Assembly: GCF_004004555.2 (NCBI RefSeq)
Contig: NZ_SACP01000010.1
Coordinates: forward strand, 62,001 to 126,000
Length of the DNA: 64,000 bases
DNA from: Methylobacterium oryzihabitans
Lineage (GTDB): Bacteria; Pseudomonadota; Alphaproteobacteria; Rhizobiales; Beijerinckiaceae
Direction of reading: 5' to 3'
In this document: one piece after another, positions 57,134 to 64,000 of the stretch
Position numbering within the stretch: position 1 is the first letter of the stretch
Layout: each line of letters begins with the position of its first letter
The notes under the pieces: generated by a model
Seen by the model: only the letters and a program-made list of their open reading frames with translations
Told to the model about the DNA's origin: nothing
The model's database searches: none
Translations under genes and position numbers: made by a program

Positions 57134-58156
57134 CTAGACGACGGCGAGAACCAGCGCGACCGCGATGGCGAGCAGCACCGCCAGGGAGGCGATCACCGCG
57201 AGGGTGACCCGGCCACCGACCCGGGCGACCACCCGCACGTCGACGCCGAGGCCGAGCGCGGCCATCGACACCACCGTCAGCAGGCTGGCGGTGCGCGTCA
57301 GCGGCTTGACCGCGATGTCGGGGACGAGGCCGAGGGAGCGGGCGGCGGCGAGGGCGAGGAAGCCGATGATGAACCACGGCACCAGCCGCGAGAAGCCGGG
57401 CCGGGCCGTCGCGGCCGCTCCGTCCTGCCGCAGGCGCGGCGCCAGCAGCGACAGGATCAGGATCACCGGCCCGAGCAGCAGCACCCGCACCAACTTGACC
57501 ACGGTGCCGATCTGGGTGCTGACGAGGCTGACCGGCACGGTGGCGGCGAGCACCTGCGGCACCGCGTAGACGGTCAGGCCGGCCAGCACGCCGTATTGCG
57601 CCGGCGTGAAGGCGAGCAGCGGAATCAGCAGCGGCAGGCCGAGGACCATCAGCACGCCGAGGATCGCCGTGAAGGCGATCGAGGACGCGATCTCGTCGCC
57701 CTTGGCGCCGATCACCGGCGCGACCGCGGCGATCGCCGAGTTGCCGCAGATGGCGTTGCCGCAGGCGATCAGCACCGAGATCCGCGCCGGCAGGCCGAGG
57801 AGACGACCGAGCGCGTAGCTCGCGCCGAGCGCCAGCGCGACCGTGACCACGATTCCGGTGAGCAGGGCCGGCCCGGAGCCGAGGATCGCCCCGAGGCTGA
57901 TCGAGGCGCCGAGCAGCACCACCGCGACTTCGAGCAGTTGCTTGGCGCTGAAGGCGATGCCGGCCCGCCAGGCCGGGCCCGGATCCCAGGACGAGCGGAC
58001 CGCGATGCCGATCAGGATCGCGATGACCAGCGCCTCGACATAGGGATGGTCGAAGACGTGCTCCTCCGCCGCCTGGACGGCGCTGGCCGCCGCGGCGATG
58101 CCCGCGCACAGGACGACACCCGGTACGAGCCTGACCATGCCCGATTGATCCGCCAC
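57134..58156 (-). CDS. YeiH/UPF0324-family putative sulfate exporter
   Basis: Integral membrane protein of 340 aa with about ten hydrophobic segments, starting GTG 58156 (ATG at 58138 is an alternative). Family blocks: GIAVRSSWDPGPAWRAGIAFSAKQLLEVAVVLLGASISL, the re-entrant-like ACGNAICGNSAIAAVAPVI, and VYAVPQVLAATVPVS. UPF0324 members are annotated as putative sulfate exporters, but transport of sulfate has limited support. No sulfur genes or adjacent LysR regulator are seen, although cysK lies 30 kb away. Confidence 0.9.
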   Translation of the reverse strand: MADQSGMVRLVPGVVLCAGIAAAASAVQAAEEHVFDHPYVEALVIAILIGIAVRSSWDPGPAWRAGIAFSAKQLLEVAVVLLGASISLGAILGSGPALLTGIVVTVALALGASYALGRLLGLPARISVLIACGNAICGNSAIAAVAPVIGAKGDEIASSIAFTAILGVLMVLGLPLLIPLLAFTPAQYGVLAGLTVYAVPQVLAATVPVSLVSTQIGTVVKLVRVLLLGPVILILSLLAPRLRQDGAAATARPGFSRLVPWFIIGFLALAAARSLGLVPDIAVKPLTRTASLLTVVSMAALGLGVDVRVVARVGGRVTLAVIASLAVLLAIAVALVLAVV

Positions 58157-58237
58157 GCCCGGCTCCCTCGCTCCGTCGGGAGCGGTGTACAGGAGGACGG
58201 ACGCGGGGTCATGGCCCCGCTTGCGGGGGGAGCGGTG

Positions 58238-58489
58238 CTACCGGACGACGAACTGGTTCGACGAGGCGACCTGCTCGGGCGCGTCGGTGCCGAAGGCAGT
58301 GCCGCGGTCGAAATAGGCCCCGCGGGCGATCAGCAGGCCGGCCGCGACGACCCAGAACAGGGCGGCGCCGGCGGCGTAGCGGCGGCGCAGGCTCCGGGCT
58401 CCGGCCGGCGAGCGCGGCTCGGCCGGGCGGCCGTCGCGGGCCCGCGGGTCGAGACGCTCGCCGAAGGGGTCGAAGACGTCGTCAAGCAT
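58238..58489 (-). CDS. Small single-TM hypothetical protein (83 aa)
   Basis: It starts MLDDVFDPFGERLDPRARDGRPAEP, an acidic and disordered cytoplasmic part, followed by a basic stretch ARSLRRRYAAGAA and one TM segment (ALFWVVAAGLLIARGAYF, about 44-61). A short tail FGTDAPEQVASSNQFVVR is probably periplasmic. Topology follows the positive-inside rule. It lies 81 nt upstream of the YeiH-type gene on the same strand. No family was recognised. Confidence 0.65.
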   Translation of the reverse strand: MLDDVFDPFGERLDPRARDGRPAEPRSPAGARSLRRRYAAGAALFWVVAAGLLIARGAYFDRGTAFGTDAPEQVASSNQFVVR

Positions 58490-58710
58490 CGAAAATCACC
58501 GCCGGGCCGAGGATCCGCCTTGGACGCTGTATGTAGGTGCCGGGCCTAAGTGGTGGCAATGGATGGGAGTTTTCGATTTTTCGGCGATTCGGAGAAGCTC
58601 TTTGCTGTCGCGCGGCCCGTTTGGAGAACGTCCTTCCCGAGGGCCATCGTCGGCCTCCGGCGCGACAGCGGGCGCCTCGCGTGCCGGCCCGAGTCCCGCT
58701 AAGGGAAGCC

Positions 58711-60885
58711 ATGATGCTCTCGCTGCGCCGTCTGCGGGCTCTCGCCCTGATCGCCTGGTCGCTGCTCCCGGCGGCGGCCGGCTCCGCCCTCGCGCAGGCG
58801 CCGCGAGCCGGCCCGCGTCCGGCCGATCTCGTGCGGGTCGATCTCCTCGCCGAGCCGGGCGCGGTCGAGCCGGGCCAGCCATTCACGGTCGGCGTTCGCC
58901 TGACGATGAAGCCGAACTGGCACGTCTACTGGCGCAACCCGGGTGATTCCGGCCTGCCGCCGGAGGTCGCCTGGACCTTGCCGGCCGGCTTCTCCGCCGG
59001 TCCGATCGCGTGGCCGGCGCCGGAGCGCATCCCGGTCGCCGACCTGATGAACTACGGCTACGAGGGCGAGACGGTTCTCACCGTCCTGCTGACCCCGCCC
59101 GAGGTGCTGCCGCCGGGGCCGGTCGCGCTGCGGGCGAAGGTGTCCTACCTCGTCTGCGAGCGCGAATGCGTGCCCGGCGAGGCGACGGTGTCGGCGAGCC
59201 TGCCGGTCGCGCTGCCGGGGACCAGCGTCCGGCCCGACCCGCGCACCCGCGAGGTCTTCGCCGCCGCCCGGGCCGAGCTGCCCCGGCCGGCGCCCTGGCC
59301 CTGGCACGGCGCCCGCGAGGGCGACGCGCTGGTGCTCACCGTCACGGCACCCGATCTCGCCGGCGATGCGATCCGCGACGTGGCGCTGTTTCCCTACGGC
59401 GAGTCCACGCTCGAGAATGCCGCCCCGCAGGTGGCGTCCGTCGACGCGGCCGGCCTGCGCCTGCGCCTCAAGCCGGCCTCGGGGGAGGGGCCCGCGCCCC
59501 TCGACGGCGTGCTGACGTTCCGCACCGGTGCGGGCGAGCGGCGCGCCTACGCCCTCGGGGAGCCGCCGGCCGCGACCGTCCCGGGCGCCTCGACGGCCGC
59601 CGGGAGCCCGTCACCGCCGCCCGCCCCGGCCGACGCGCCGGAGGGCCTGTGGGGGGCGGTGCTGCTGGCGCTGCTCGGCGGGCTCGTCCTCAACCTGATG
59701 CCCTGCGTCTTCCCGGTCCTGTCGATCAAGGTGCTCAGCCTCGTGCGCCATTCGGGCGAGGGCCCAGCGCGGATCCGGCTGCACGGCCTCGCCTACACGG
59801 CGGGCGTGCTCGCGGCGTTCCTGGCGCTGGCCGGCGCGCTGATCGCCCTGCGGGCGGGCGGCGCGGGGATCGGCTGGGGGTTCCAGCTCCAGTCGCCGCT
59901 CGTCGTCGCGGGTCTCGCCTACGGGCTGTTCGCGATGGCGCTCGGCCTGTCGGGGGCGTTCCAGTTCGGCGCCGGCTTCGCCGGGATGGGCGACGGGCTG
60001 GCGCGCCGCTCCGGCCTCGAAGGGTCGTTCTTCACCGGGCTGCTCGCGACCGTCGTCGCGACGCCCTGCACCGCGCCGTTCATGGGCGCGGCGGTCGGCT
60101 TCGCCCTGACCCGGGACGCCGCGACCTGCCTCGCGGTCTTCGCCGCCCTGGGCTTGGGCCTCGCCCTGCCGTTCGCGCTCCTCACCGCGTGGCCCGCGGC
60201 CCTGCGCCGGCTGCCGCGGCCGGGGCGGTGGATGGAGACCCTGAAGCAGGCCCTGGCCTTCCCGCTCTACGCCACGGTGGCGTGGCTCACCTGGGTGCTG
60301 AGCCAGCAGGTCGGGTCCGGCGGGCTGTTCGCGGCGCTGCTCGGCTTCGTCCTCGTCGGCGTCTGCGCCTTCGCCCTGGACCAGGGTCGGGCGGCCGGCC
60401 CTCTCGGCCGCCGCCTCGCCGTCGCGGCGGCGGTCGCGGCGGTGGCGCTCCTCGGCGGCCTCGTCTCGGTGCTCGACCGGGACCGCGCCGCGCCGGCCGT
60501 GGCGGTGGCGGGAGGCGCCGAGCCGTTCACCCGGGCCCGCCTCGACGCCCTGCGCGCGGAGGGCCGGCCGGTCCTCGTCGACATGACGGCGGCGTGGTGC
60601 ATCACCTGCCAGGTCAACGAGCGGCTGGCGCTGCGCAGCGAGGCGGTGCGCGAGGCCATGGCCGCCCGCGGCGTCGTGCTGCTGCGCGGCGACTGGACCA
60701 ACCAGAACCCGGAGATCACCCGGGTGCTGGAGGCGCATGGGCGTTCCGGCGTGCCGCTCTACCTGCTCTACGACGGGCGCGGCGGCGTGACCGTGCTGCC
60801 GCAGATTCTCACCGCCGGCCTCGTGCGCGACGCCATCGAGGCCCTGCCCGCAGCCGGCGGCGCCCGCGCCGCCCTCCAGCCCTGA
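58711..60885 (+). CDS. DsbD/ScsB-like thiol:disulfide interchange protein
   Basis: Transmembrane reductase that moves electrons from cytoplasmic thioredoxin to the periplasm. 724 aa from ATG 58711 with AAGGGA upstream. A signal peptide (MMLSLRRLRALALIAWSLLPAAAGSALAQ) precedes an N-terminal ScsB-type domain with Cys pair VCERECVP. The membrane domain has two Cys-Pro-flanked sites, LMPCVFPVLSIKVL and VATPCTAPFMG. The C-terminal thioredoxin domain has TAAWCITCQVNE. Three cysteine pairs in that order define the DsbD electron path. An MFS gene follows after 7 nt. Confidence 0.93.
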   Translation: MMLSLRRLRALALIAWSLLPAAAGSALAQAPRAGPRPADLVRVDLLAEPGAVEPGQPFTVGVRLTMKPNWHVYWRNPGDSGLPPEVAWTLPAGFSAGPIAWPAPERIPVADLMNYGYEGETVLTVLLTPPEVLPPGPVALRAKVSYLVCERECVPGEATVSASLPVALPGTSVRPDPRTREVFAAARAELPRPAPWPWHGAREGDALVLTVTAPDLAGDAIRDVALFPYGESTLENAAPQVASVDAAGLRLRLKPASGEGPAPLDGVLTFRTGAGERRAYALGEPPAATVPGASTAAGSPSPPPAPADAPEGLWGAVLLALLGGLVLNLMPCVFPVLSIKVLSLVRHSGEGPARIRLHGLAYTAGVLAAFLALAGALIALRAGGAGIGWGFQLQSPLVVAGLAYGLFAMALGLSGAFQFGAGFAGMGDGLARRSGLEGSFFTGLLATVVATPCTAPFMGAAVGFALTRDAATCLAVFAALGLGLALPFALLTAWPAALRRLPRPGRWMETLKQALAFPLYATVAWLTWVLSQQVGSGGLFAALLGFVLVGVCAFALDQGRAAGPLGRRLAVAAAVAAVALLGGLVSVLDRDRAAPAVAVAGGAEPFTRARLDALRAEGRPVLVDMTAAWCITCQVNERLALRSEAVREAMAARGVVLLRGDWTNQNPEITRVLEAHGRSGVPLYLLYDGRGGVTVLPQILTAGLVRDAIEALPAAGGARAALQP

Positions 60886-60892
60886 CGAACCG

Positions 60893-62119
60893 ATGCACGC
60901 CCCCGCCGCGTCCGGCCGGACGCTGTTCCACAACCCCGACATCCGCCGCTTCGGCGCCGCCCGCTTCCTCACCGGGCTCGCCTACCAGATGCAGGCGGTG
61001 GCGCTCGGCTGGTTCGTCTACGACCTCACCCGCAGCGCCCTGGCGCTCGGCCTCGTCGGCCTCGCGAGCTTCGCCCCGGCGATGCTCGGCGCCCTCGTCA
61101 CCGGCCACGTCGCCGATGCCTACGACCGGCGCCGGGTCGCGGCCCTCGCCTACGGCCTGCTCACCGTGGCGGCTCTGGGCCTCACCGCGCTGGCGCTCGC
61201 GCATCTGGCGCCGGTCTGGCCGGTCTACGCGCTGACGATCCTCGTCGGCACGGCGCGGGCCTTCGCCAATCCGGCGACCCAGGCGCTGTTGCCGACGCTG
61301 GTGCCGCGCGAGCAGTTCGGCACCGCGATCGCCTGGAACTCGTCGCTGTGGCAGAGCGCGGCGGTGTCGGGGCCGGCCGTCGGCGGCCTGCTCTACGCCC
61401 TCGGCCCGGCGGTGGTGTTCGGCACCGCCGCCGCCTGCTTCGGCCTCGCGGCCGTCGCCATCGCGGGCATCCGGCCGCCGCCGCCGGCCGCGTCGGGACG
61501 CCCGCCAGTCACCTGGGCGACCCTGCTCGCCGGCCTGACCTACATCAGGAGCCAGCCGGTGGTGCTCGGCGCGATCACCCTCGACCTCGTCGCGGTGCTG
61601 CTCGGCGGCGCCACCGCCCTGCTGCCGATCTTCGCCCAGGAGGTGCTGCATGTCGGCCCGCTCGGCCTCGGGCTGCTGCGCAGCATGCCGGCCCTCGGCG
61701 CGGTCGCGACGGCTGTGTTCCTCGCCTATCGCCCGCTCACCCACCGGGCCGGGCCGCGGCTGCTGATCGCGGTGGCGGTGTTCGGCGCCGCGACGGTCGG
61801 GTTCGGTCTCTCGACGGCGCTGCCGCTGTCGATGGCCTGCCTGTTCGTCACCGGCGCCGCCGACATGGTGAGCGTCTACATCCGCCAGAGCCTCGTCCAG
61901 GGCGAGACCCCGGACGCCATGCGCGGCCGGGTCGCGGCGGTCAACACGGTGTTCATCGGCGCGTCGAACGAACTCGGCGAGTTCGAGTCCGGGACCCTCG
62001 CGGCCCTGATCGGCGCCGCCCCGGCGGTGGTCGTCGGCGGCGTCGCCACCCTCGTGGTGGCGGGGCTGTGGGGCAGGCTGTTTCCCGCCCTGCGGGCGCG
62101 GGACCGGCTGATCGCGTGA
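60893..62119 (+). CDS. MFS transporter (EntS/MFS_3 type)
   Basis: 408 aa with about 12 TM segments. It starts HNPDIRRFGAARFLTGLAYQMQAVALGWFVYDLTRSALALG. The cytoplasmic loop 2-3 motif reads GHVADAYDRRRVAAL, and ARAFANPATQALLPTLVPREQFGTAIAWNSS is typical of the EntS-like MFS_3 group. The substrate is unknown; relatives export siderophores or drugs. It begins 7 nt after the DsbD-like gene, so the two are likely co-transcribed. Confidence 0.92.
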   Translation: MHAPAASGRTLFHNPDIRRFGAARFLTGLAYQMQAVALGWFVYDLTRSALALGLVGLASFAPAMLGALVTGHVADAYDRRRVAALAYGLLTVAALGLTALALAHLAPVWPVYALTILVGTARAFANPATQALLPTLVPREQFGTAIAWNSSLWQSAAVSGPAVGGLLYALGPAVVFGTAAACFGLAAVAIAGIRPPPPAASGRPPVTWATLLAGLTYIRSQPVVLGAITLDLVAVLLGGATALLPIFAQEVLHVGPLGLGLLRSMPALGAVATAVFLAYRPLTHRAGPRLLIAVAVFGAATVGFGLSTALPLSMACLFVTGAADMVSVYIRQSLVQGETPDAMRGRVAAVNTVFIGASNELGEFESGTLAALIGAAPAVVVGGVATLVVAGLWGRLFPALRARDRLIA

Positions 62120-62435
62120 GGCTCGCCATTGCGCCGAGGCGGGATCGGCCTTACCTTGGGCGTGGACCCGCGGACTGGCATTCCGCGGATCCTCTTTTCT
62201 GGATGGTTACCAGATTGCGAGCGTGATGGTCACTGACCATCCGCTCGCGTTCCTGGCGACGGTGACCGTCAGGATCGGGAACCCGATCACATCTCTCACC
62301 CCCTTCCCCTTTTGGGCCTGCTCGAAGGCGGCAGCCGGCGAACGCTGCCGCGGGTCCCCATGCCCAGGGACTGTCGCGGAGAGGAAGGTCCATCCAGCGC
62401 GGGGATCCTGGCGAAAGTCTTTTACTGACGCAAGG
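62120..62435. other. Intergenic region without a supported gene
   Basis: 316 bases between the MFS and GFA stops (convergent). Several short frames exist on both strands, including an 87-codon minus frame over 62207-62470, but none has a ribosome-binding site or recognisable product. The stretch 62260-62340 has lower GC and a pyrimidine-rich run (ctcacccccttccccttttg), possibly a repeat relic. No clear terminator hairpin was found. Confidence 0.4.
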
Positions 62436-62825
62436 TCATTGCCGTGCAGTCGTCTCCGCTCCGTCGTCAAAGTCGTCCCATTCCGCCTTCGACGCCACGA
62501 ACAGGTGCCGGCCGACCCGGGACGGGATCGGCTCGTCGAACGATCCGGCCGGAATCCACATCGCGTCGCCGGTTCGCATGAGGTTCGGCACCGTGCTGCC
62601 GCAGACGGTGCAGAAGTCGTTGCGGTAGCCGGTCTCGCGCACGAACGAGCGGATCAGCGCCTCGCCGCGCAGCCATCGGAACTGACGAAGGGGCACCACC
62701 AGCGCGGTGTGGTGGGACGAGCCGGTCACCTTCCGGCACAGCGAGCAATGGCATTGATAGAGGTCGGGAAGCGGCTCCTCGACGCCGAACCCGACCTTGC
62801 CGCAGAGGCAGGACCCGCTGGCCAT
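62436..62825 (-). CDS. GFA family (glutathione-dependent formaldehyde-activating-like) zinc protein
   Basis: 129 aa. The zinc ligands of the GFA/CENP-V fold are complete: SCLCGKV (N-terminal), YQCHCSLCRKVTGSSHHTALVVP, and FCTVCGSTVPNL. The family name comes from a reported glutathione-formaldehyde adduct activity, but most members have no proven function. In a methylotroph a formaldehyde role is tempting yet unsupported here, as no formaldehyde oxidation genes are nearby. It lies 75 nt downstream of the TAXI gene on the same strand. Confidence 0.93.
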   Translation of the reverse strand: MASGSCLCGKVGFGVEEPLPDLYQCHCSLCRKVTGSSHHTALVVPLRQFRWLRGEALIRSFVRETGYRNDFCTVCGSTVPNLMRTGDAMWIPAGSFDEPIPSRVGRHLFVASKAEWDDFDDGAETTARQ

Positions 62826-62900
62826 GGCTGAACTCTCCCGAAAACCGCGTGCGGAGCTACGCCGACCCGTCGACGCGGCGCAACCCTCGGCGGGACGGGC

Positions 62901-64000
62901 TCAGGCCCCGGCGCGATGCAGGCCCAGCACCCGGGCGGCGCGCTCCCGCGGCGGGGCGTCTCGACGGCCATCGGCGACCGCCGCGCGGGCGGCGTCGACG
63001 GCGAGGATCAGGGCGCTGATCGTGCCGACATCGGTGGCGTGGTCGCGGGCGTGGCGCACCCCATCGACCACGAGGCCGTCGATCTCGACCGCCAGGGCGG
63101 CCAGCACCGCGTCGTCGGTCGTGGCCCGGGCCTCGGCGAGGATCGCGAGCAGCCGGTCGAGCACCGCATCGACGCGGGCGCGCTTCTCGCGGGCGAGGCG
63201 CTGGCCGATCCAGGCACCGGCCGAGCCGAGTCCGCCGCCGAGGAAGGCGAACAGGTAGACCCAGTCCTCGTAGCGCTGGAGCAGGGTCTGCTGCTCGCGC
63301 TCGAAATAGTCGACCGCGCCGGGATGGATCGGCAGCCGGGCGCTCGTCGCCGCCGCGGTGCTGTCGAAGGCGGGCGCCTTCATCAGGTTGGCGCTCGGCG
63401 TCGTCGCGGCGAGGCGCGAGCGCAGCTCGAACAGGTGCTGGGTCACCAGGGCGGCGTCGTCGCGGTCGAGGCCGGCCCGGGCCATCAGCCGGTAGGAGGC
63501 GCCGACGGTGCGGACATCCTCAGCCGGGCGGGCCGGACGGCCGCCGAAAGTGCCGGGTGCGATCGTCACCGGCTGCAACGCGGGCAGGCGCTGCACGATC
63601 GCCTCGCCGTCCGGCACCGCCAGCAGCGTCGCCTCGCGCCCGGCCGAGGCCGCTTCCACCGCCCGCACGAGGTGGGCGGCCTGGGCCGAGGACGGCGCGG
63701 CGACGATCGCCGCCGCATCGATCCGCCCGGAGGCCAGGGCCGCCGCGACCTCGTCGAGGCGAAGCGGCACGACGGCGACCGCGCCGGGCGTGCCGGCCTG
63801 CCCCGCGGGGGCCGCGGCGAGATCGTAGAAGCCGAGCAGCCCGGCCAGGAAGGCGTGGTCGGCGCCGTGGCGGGCGACGAGCCCGAGGCGCCGGCCGCCG
63901 AGATCGGGCAGGCTGCGCAGGTCGCTGCCGCCCGGTGCGGCGATCACCAGGGCCTCCTCGCTCAGCACCGCGAGGGTCAGGCCGTTCTCGGGCAGGCGCA
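62901..64000 (-). CDS. TAXI-family TRAP transporter solute receptor, 5' end outside window
   Basis: The open frame runs from the window edge to the stop at 62901, at least 366 codons, with the N-terminus missing. The visible part has the TAXI/NMT1-like periplasmic domain (DLGGRRLGLVARHGADHAFL, RLDEVAAALASGRIDAAAIV, PIHPGAVDYFEREQQTLL). A TM segment follows (WVYLFAFLGGGLGSAGAWIGQRL), then a cytoplasmic helical tail of about 110 residues. A receptor anchored by a C-terminal TM with a helical tail is a known TAXI subtype. No TRAP permease gene is visible. Confidence 0.85.
   Translation of the reverse strand, partial: RLPENGLTLAVLSEEALVIAAPGGSDLRSLPDLGGRRLGLVARHGADHAFLAGLLGFYDLAAAPAGQAGTPGAVAVVPLRLDEVAAALASGRIDAAAIVAAPSSAQAAHLVRAVEAASAGREATLLAVPDGEAIVQRLPALQPVTIAPGTFGGRPARPAEDVRTVGASYRLMARAGLDRDDAALVTQHLFELRSRLAATTPSANLMKAPAFDSTAAATSARLPIHPGAVDYFEREQQTLLQRYEDWVYLFAFLGGGLGSAGAWIGQRLAREKRARVDAVLDRLLAILAEARATTDDAVLAALAVEIDGLVVDGVRHARDHATDVGTISALILAVDAARAAVADGRRDAPPRERAARVLGLHRAGA

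Noticed and set aside
62207..62470. 87-codon minus frame between MFS and GFA
   Set aside because: It overlaps the GFA 3' end, has no ribosome-binding site and no recognised family; better treated as noncoding until conservation is tested.
62436..62825. GFA protein as a methylotrophy enzyme
   Set aside because: The zinc fold is clear, but most family members have no proven formaldehyde activity and no C1 genes are adjacent.

Overview
This 64 kb window is very GC-rich and densely packed. It looks like a chromosomal segment of a Methylobacterium-like alphaproteobacterium (order Hyphomicrobiales). The reasons are the extreme GC bias, which produces long antisense shadow ORFs; flagellar genes with alphaproteobacterial partners (MotE-like, DUF6468-like); perfect CtrA-type TTAA-N7-TTAAC boxes; and a poxvirus-type topoisomerase IB. 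The genus is an inference. No rRNA, tRNA, CRISPR array, prophage or intact transposase was seen. Both edges cut a gene: a GH13 glucosidase on the left and a TAXI-type solute receptor on the right.

Layout. 1-5.4 kb: GH13 glucosidase divergent from glycogen phosphorylase, then an FMN 2-hydroxy-acid dehydrogenase. 5.8-6.4 kb: three very small genes. 6.4-12.4 kb: a TPP riboswitch followed by six tightly coupled genes (LuxE-like acyl-protein synthetase, LuxC-like acyl reductase, ABC ATPase, permease, NMT1/THI5-like binding protein, SDR reductase). 12.9-19.5 kb: flagellar genes, with flgF-flgG-flgA-flgH on the minus strand and fliL-fliM-DUF6468-motE on the plus strand around a CtrA box. 19.7-31.2 kb: a LysR/isochorismatase pair, priA, a Trm112/LON/thioredoxin-TPR run, cysK, a methyltransferase-glycosyltransferase pair, topoisomerase IB and a LuxR-family regulator. 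31.6-39.5 kb: patatin lipoprotein, GGDEF-EAL protein, purB, a D-amino-acid transaminase, purA. 39.5-43.6 kb: a likely sugar-acid catabolic module. 43.6-51 kb: a CtrA-box-linked membrane protein, hrpB, a Met/His-rich exported peptide, an MFS gene remnant, selD, and a copper amine oxidase with a coupled small exported protein. 51-64 kb: FAD D-2-hydroxyacid dehydrogenase, thioesterase, allophanate hydrolase, a repeat-domain protein, a YeiH-type transporter, a DsbD/ScsB-like reductase, MFS, GFA and TAXI proteins.

The most interesting unit is the TPP-riboswitch operon. A carboxylate-activating and reducing pair, a high-affinity ABC importer and a ketone/aldehyde reductase under thiamine-diphosphate control suggest uptake of a carboxylated thiamine fragment and its reduction to the alcohol used in thiamine synthesis. 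This is an inference from gene content.

Two dispersed intergenic repeat families are also present. R1 is a CCCTCACCCC / CTCTCCC-GGGAGAG palindromic element, at about 5.5, 51.2 and 57.0 kb. R2 is an element of about 100 bp carrying 'cggcttcgctc' and 'gatacgattgtcggacga' blocks, at about 19.6, 37.5, 47.4, 53.7 and 56.6 kb. Strong GC hairpins without U-tracts close many transcription units.
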